DNA of 8,416 nt from NCBI GenBank assembly GCA_018660305.1, contig JABJKO010000028.1, positions 1 to 8,416 on the forward strand, in the 5' to 3' direction. Below are positions 6,405 to 8,416 of the stretch, piece after piece. The notes under the pieces were generated by a model. It did no database searches. It had not been told where the DNA came from and was given only the letters and a program-made list of their open reading frames with translations. The stretch comes from Rhodospirillaceae bacterium. GTDB taxonomy: Bacteria > Pseudomonadota > Alphaproteobacteria > MPNO01 > UBA2964. The first letter of the stretch is position 1. Every line of letters begins with the position of its first letter. The translations under genes were made by a program, and so were the position numbers.

Positions 6405-6409
6405 ATGGC

Positions 6410-6907
6410 ATGCAATCTAACAAGAAAACACGCACGATATTCGCGACAATACTGGGGCTTTTCCTGCTGTCCCATGGCACCGGCACAGCCACAGCGCAAA
6501 ACAGCGACTCACTTCCAGGAACCCAGACCCTGAATACATCCCACAGCTACCAGGATCTCATCAAACGGTTCGACCGTGCGGTGAAGAAAAACAAGATGGG
6601 GCTGGTAACCCGCGCCAGCGCCACTCTGGGCGCAAAAAGAGTCCTCAAGAAAACCATTCCCGGAAATATGGTGATCGGCATCTATCACCCGCGATTTGCC
6701 GTCCGAATGCTCGAGGCCAGCATACCCGCGGGTATCGAAGCGCCTTTGAGGTTTTACATCACCGAAAATGCCGACAAGACGGCGAACCTGACTTATCGCA
6801 AACCCACGAGTGTATTTGCCCCCTATGGCAGCGCCAAGCTGGATGCGATGGCGAAGGAACTGGATGGCATCTTTGCGGCGATCGCAAGGGACGCAACTGC
6901 CCGCTAG
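6410..6907 (+). CDS. Exported DUF302-domain protein
   Basis: Protein of 165 residues with a Sec signal peptide (MQSNKKTRTIFATILGLFLLSHGTGTATA, cut before Gln30) and a DUF302 domain from about residue 45 to 160. Features matching DUF302 are the helix SYQDLIKRFDRAVKKNKMGLV, the strand MVIGIYHPRFAVRMLEASIPAGIEAPLRFYI and a final helix LDAMAKELDGIFAAIA. The family is a small alpha/beta domain found in periplasmic proteins and its biochemical role is not established. The usual GNP motif before the second helix is replaced here by IYHPRF. After cleavage the protein should be soluble in the periplasm, since the signal ends in ATA-Q with no lipobox cysteine. The stop codon is inside a tandem duplication (6899-6935). 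The gene stands between the lipoprotein gene and the convergent PhyH gene. Confidence 0.82.
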   Translation: MQSNKKTRTIFATILGLFLLSHGTGTATAQNSDSLPGTQTLNTSHSYQDLIKRFDRAVKKNKMGLVTRASATLGAKRVLKKTIPGNMVIGIYHPRFAVRMLEASIPAGIEAPLRFYITENADKTANLTYRKPTSVFAPYGSAKLDAMAKELDGIFAAIARDATAR

Positions 6908-6935
6908 GCCTGTAATCGCCCGCTAGGCCTGAATC
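6899..6935. repeat. Tandem duplication of 18/19 bp at the DUF302 stop codon
   Basis: Two adjacent copies of GCCCGCTAGGCCTG(T)AATC occur at 6899-6917 (19 bp) and 6918-6935 (18 bp). They differ only by one inserted T in the first copy. The first copy holds the last codons and the TAG stop of the DUF302 gene. The second falls in the 35-bp gap before the convergent PhyH gene's stop. Confidence 0.95.
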
Positions 6936-6942
6936 GTATGTG

Positions 6943-7788
6943 TCAGCCGTAACGCCAGGCTGTCTGGTTTCCGCACTCAACGGATTTGTCGCGATAAAGC
7001 TGAACGGCCTTGTCGTGACAGGCAATCGTCGCCGTATCATCGACCCCGCGCGGCGGCTGCTCGATGAGAGGATAATGACCATAATTATCCTCCCCTCTCA
7101 CCAGCATGGCGCTCGCCTTCAGGTCAGTGGTCTGAGCAACATGAGGCGGCAGATAGCCGCCTGCGATCCCGATCCGCCGGTCGGCGCCATGATTGGGACG
7201 GGAGCTATGAACCAGGGCAACGTGGTGCAACGACATCTCGCCGGGCTGTAGTTCCATCAGGGCGATTTGCGACTCATCCACCGGGTAGCGCGTGGCCTGG
7301 CCGCTGGCCAGCAAATTATCATCGCTGCCTTCGGTGTAATCCACAGGGAGCTGGCCGGCCTTGTGGGATCCGGGCAGAACCTGCATGCATCCGGTTTCGG
7401 CCGTGGCCGGTGACAACGCGACCCAGCCACTCACAAGCTCCAGGGGATCCATGCCGTAATAGGTTGAATCCTGATGCCAGCTCACATAGGAGCCGGACTC
7501 AGGCTCCTTGATCCATACGCCACATTGATATTGCAGGATATTCGGACCAATCAGGTCTTCGACCGCATCCAGCACGGCATCGCTGGTAAATAATTCATAG
7601 GCCCAGGGAAACAGAAGAGAGCATTTCGTCTTCTGGGTGCCATGGATGGCCGCCCCCTGCGCAGTCTCGAATTCCTGCAGTTTTTCGCGAAATTTGGCCG
7701 CATCATCCTCTGATATGACCCTCACCGGCGAGACGAATCCATCGCGCTTATATTGCTCAACCTGCTGTTCCGTCAGTCGTTTTGGCAT
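6943..7788 (-). CDS. Phytanoyl-CoA dioxygenase (PhyH) family protein
   Basis: Cytosolic non-haem Fe(II)/2-oxoglutarate dioxygenase of 281 residues, the usual length for bacterial PhyH-family members. They hydroxylate varied small molecules while converting 2-oxoglutarate and O2 to succinate and CO2. The iron-binding triad is visible: His105 and Asp107 in SWHQDSTYYG, then the distal His194 in ALVHSSRPN. The 2-oxoglutarate-binding arginine is probably in DRRIGIAGGYLPP (204/205). LTEQQVEQYKRDGFV at the N-terminus and GCMQVLPGSHKAG in the middle are typical of the family. It lacks the ectoine hydroxylase signature, so it is not EctD. A GGGAGAG motif lies about 11-15 nt upstream of the ATG, a loose but acceptable spacing. 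It converges on the DUF302 gene and is divergent from the helicase gene. Substrate cannot be inferred from these neighbours. Confidence 0.92.
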   Translation of the reverse strand: MPKRLTEQQVEQYKRDGFVSPVRVISEDDAAKFREKLQEFETAQGAAIHGTQKTKCSLLFPWAYELFTSDAVLDAVEDLIGPNILQYQCGVWIKEPESGSYVSWHQDSTYYGMDPLELVSGWVALSPATAETGCMQVLPGSHKAGQLPVDYTEGSDDNLLASGQATRYPVDESQIALMELQPGEMSLHHVALVHSSRPNHGADRRIGIAGGYLPPHVAQTTDLKASAMLVRGEDNYGHYPLIEQPPRGVDDTATIACHDKAVQLYRDKSVECGNQTAWRYG

Positions 7789-7836
7789 GACTCTTCAATC
7801 TCTCCCAGCGACTTTTACCCTAATGTTACACAAAGT

Positions 7837-7847
7837 ATTATATAGCA
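7837..7847 (-). promoter_or_regulatory. Extended -10 promoter candidate for the PhyH gene
   Basis: On the minus strand the sequence reads TGCTATATAAT, which contains an extended -10 (TG-n-TATATA) overlapping a perfect TATAAT. No good -35 hexamer is found 16-18 bp upstream, as is usual for extended -10 promoters. It lies about 50 bp before the PhyH ATG in the most A+T-rich part of the spacer. Confidence 0.45.
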
Positions 7848-7935
7848 CATGTGATTACAGTGTTTGACTTCTGGCGGATTTGGGACCACATAGGGGCCGG
7901 GCGGCACCCTCAAAGCTAGGCATTTCAGTTACCAT

Positions 7936-8416
7936 ATGACATTCGAAGATCTCGGGCTGAGCCCGGAAGTCCTGCAGGCAGTGACCGACGCGGGCTATGA
8001 AACACCAACCCCAATCCAGGAACAGGCCATCCCCTTTGTGCTGATGGGCCGCGATGTGCTGGGATGTGCCCAGACCGGAACCGGTAAGACGGCGTCCTTC
8101 ACATTGCCGATGATCGATATCCTGTCCAACGGGCGGGCCCGGGCGCGCATGCCGCGATCCCTGATCATTACCCCTACCCGTGAATTGGCGAGCCAGATTT
8201 CCGAGAATTTCGAAATCTATGGCAAGTACAACAAGCTGACCATGGCCCTGCTGATCGGCGGCGTATCCTTCGACGAACAGAACGCCAAGCTGGACCGCGG
8301 CGTCGATGTTCTCATCGCCACACCGGGCAGGCTGCTTGATCACTTCGAGCGCGGCCGGATTCTCCTGACCGACATCAAAATACTGGTGATCGATGAAGCT
8401 GACCGGATGATGGACA
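7936..8416 (+). CDS. DEAD-box ATP-dependent RNA helicase, 5' part (RhlE-like)
   Basis: The first 160 residues of a superfamily 2 RNA helicase; the gene continues past the right edge. These enzymes unwind short RNA duplexes with ATP and act in ribosome assembly, RNA decay and cold adaptation. Motifs appear in order: the Q motif (FEDLGL...TPTPIQEQAIP, Gln28), Walker A AQTGTGKT (45-52), Ia PTRELA (80-85), GG (108-109), Ib TPGR (129-132) and DEAD (153-156) followed by RMMD. The second RecA-like domain and any C-terminal extension, which would separate RhlE from related paralogues, are not visible. An in-frame TAG at 7891 with no other start codon after it fixes the ATG at 7936. The Shine-Dalgarno is weak (AGG at 7918-7920, 15 nt away). 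TTGACT at 7864-7869 is a fair -35 box, but no matching -10 follows it. Confidence 0.95.
   Translation, partial: MTFEDLGLSPEVLQAVTDAGYETPTPIQEQAIPFVLMGRDVLGCAQTGTGKTASFTLPMIDILSNGRARARMPRSLIITPTRELASQISENFEIYGKYNKLTMALLIGGVSFDEQNAKLDRGVDVLIATPGRLLDHFERGRILLTDIKILVIDEADRMMD

Noticed and set aside
6203..6409. N-terminal extension of the DUF302 frame into the lipoprotein gene.
   Set aside because: The extension is Arg-rich and out of frame with the lipoprotein, and the ATG at 6410 has both a ribosome-binding site and a signal peptide directly after it.
7846..7853. CACATGTG palindrome in the PhyH-helicase spacer, considered as a CRP/FNR-type site.
   Set aside because: The spaced half-sites of CRP (TGTGA-N6-TCACA) or FNR (TTGAT-N4-ATCAA) are absent; an 8-bp palindrome alone is uninformative.
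7855..8343. Minus-strand open frame of 162 codons over the helicase.
   Set aside because: The plus strand encodes every expected DEAD-box motif in order; the minus frame is a shadow.
1..8416. Search for CRISPR repeats, insertion-sequence ends, transposase, integrase, toxin-antitoxin or restriction genes.
   Set aside because: None seen. The only repeat of note is the 18/19-bp duplication at 6899-6935, and every complete frame is accounted for by housekeeping, metabolic or envelope-type genes.

Overview
The window looks like ordinary chromosomal DNA of a free-living alphaproteobacterium, possibly a marine or soil Rhodospirillales-type organism. That placement is an inference from moderately high GC content, a ParE with alphaproteobacterial-looking N-terminal motifs, an orphan tricarboxylate-type (TTT/Bug) binding protein, and two non-haem iron oxygenase-like genes. 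Eight complete genes and one further complete small gene are present, plus the 5' part of a tenth that runs off the right edge. Coding density is high and no gap exceeds about 215 bp. I see no rRNA, tRNA, CRISPR array, insertion sequence, phage gene or recognisable defence system.

Layout: (1) 40-1083 holds a TIGR02466-type putative 2OG-Fe(II) oxygenase (+) converging, with only 9 bp between stops, on a YciA-like acyl-CoA thioesterase (-). (2) The thioesterase is divergent from parE (1185-3155, +), topoisomerase IV subunit B, the housekeeping anchor of the window. (3) parE converges on a maleate isomerase / Asp-Glu racemase-superfamily enzyme (3226-3945, -). That gene is divergent, across a 214-bp spacer with a small inverted repeat, from a secreted TTT-family solute-binding protein (4160-5194, +). 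(4) A very strong intrinsic terminator (5223-5252) follows the binding protein and sits directly in front of the ribosome-binding site of a lipocalin-like protein gene (5281-5646). (5) Two exported proteins follow on the + strand: an unrecognised lipoprotein (5755-6318) with a good sigma70-type promoter, and a DUF302 protein with a signal peptide (6410-6907). The DUF302 stop codon lies in an 18/19-bp tandem duplication. (6) A PhyH-family dioxygenase (6943-7788, -) is divergent from a DEAD-box RNA helicase (7936 to the right edge, +), across a 147-bp spacer that is A+T-rich in its left half.

How they may work together: most genes look functionally independent. The one plausible partnership is the divergent isomerase/binding-protein pair. 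Binding proteins of this family capture small carboxylates in the periplasm, and maleate isomerase/arylmalonate decarboxylase-type enzymes act on dicarboxylates, so a shared control region would fit a small uptake-and-conversion unit. The membrane subunits (TctA/TctB) are not in the window. I found nothing that I can honestly call a new system. The items most worth a second look are the isomerase/binding-protein pair with its putative operator, the terminator placed as an intercistronic attenuator, the non-canonical binding loop of the binding protein, the unrecognised lipoprotein, and the stop-codon duplication.
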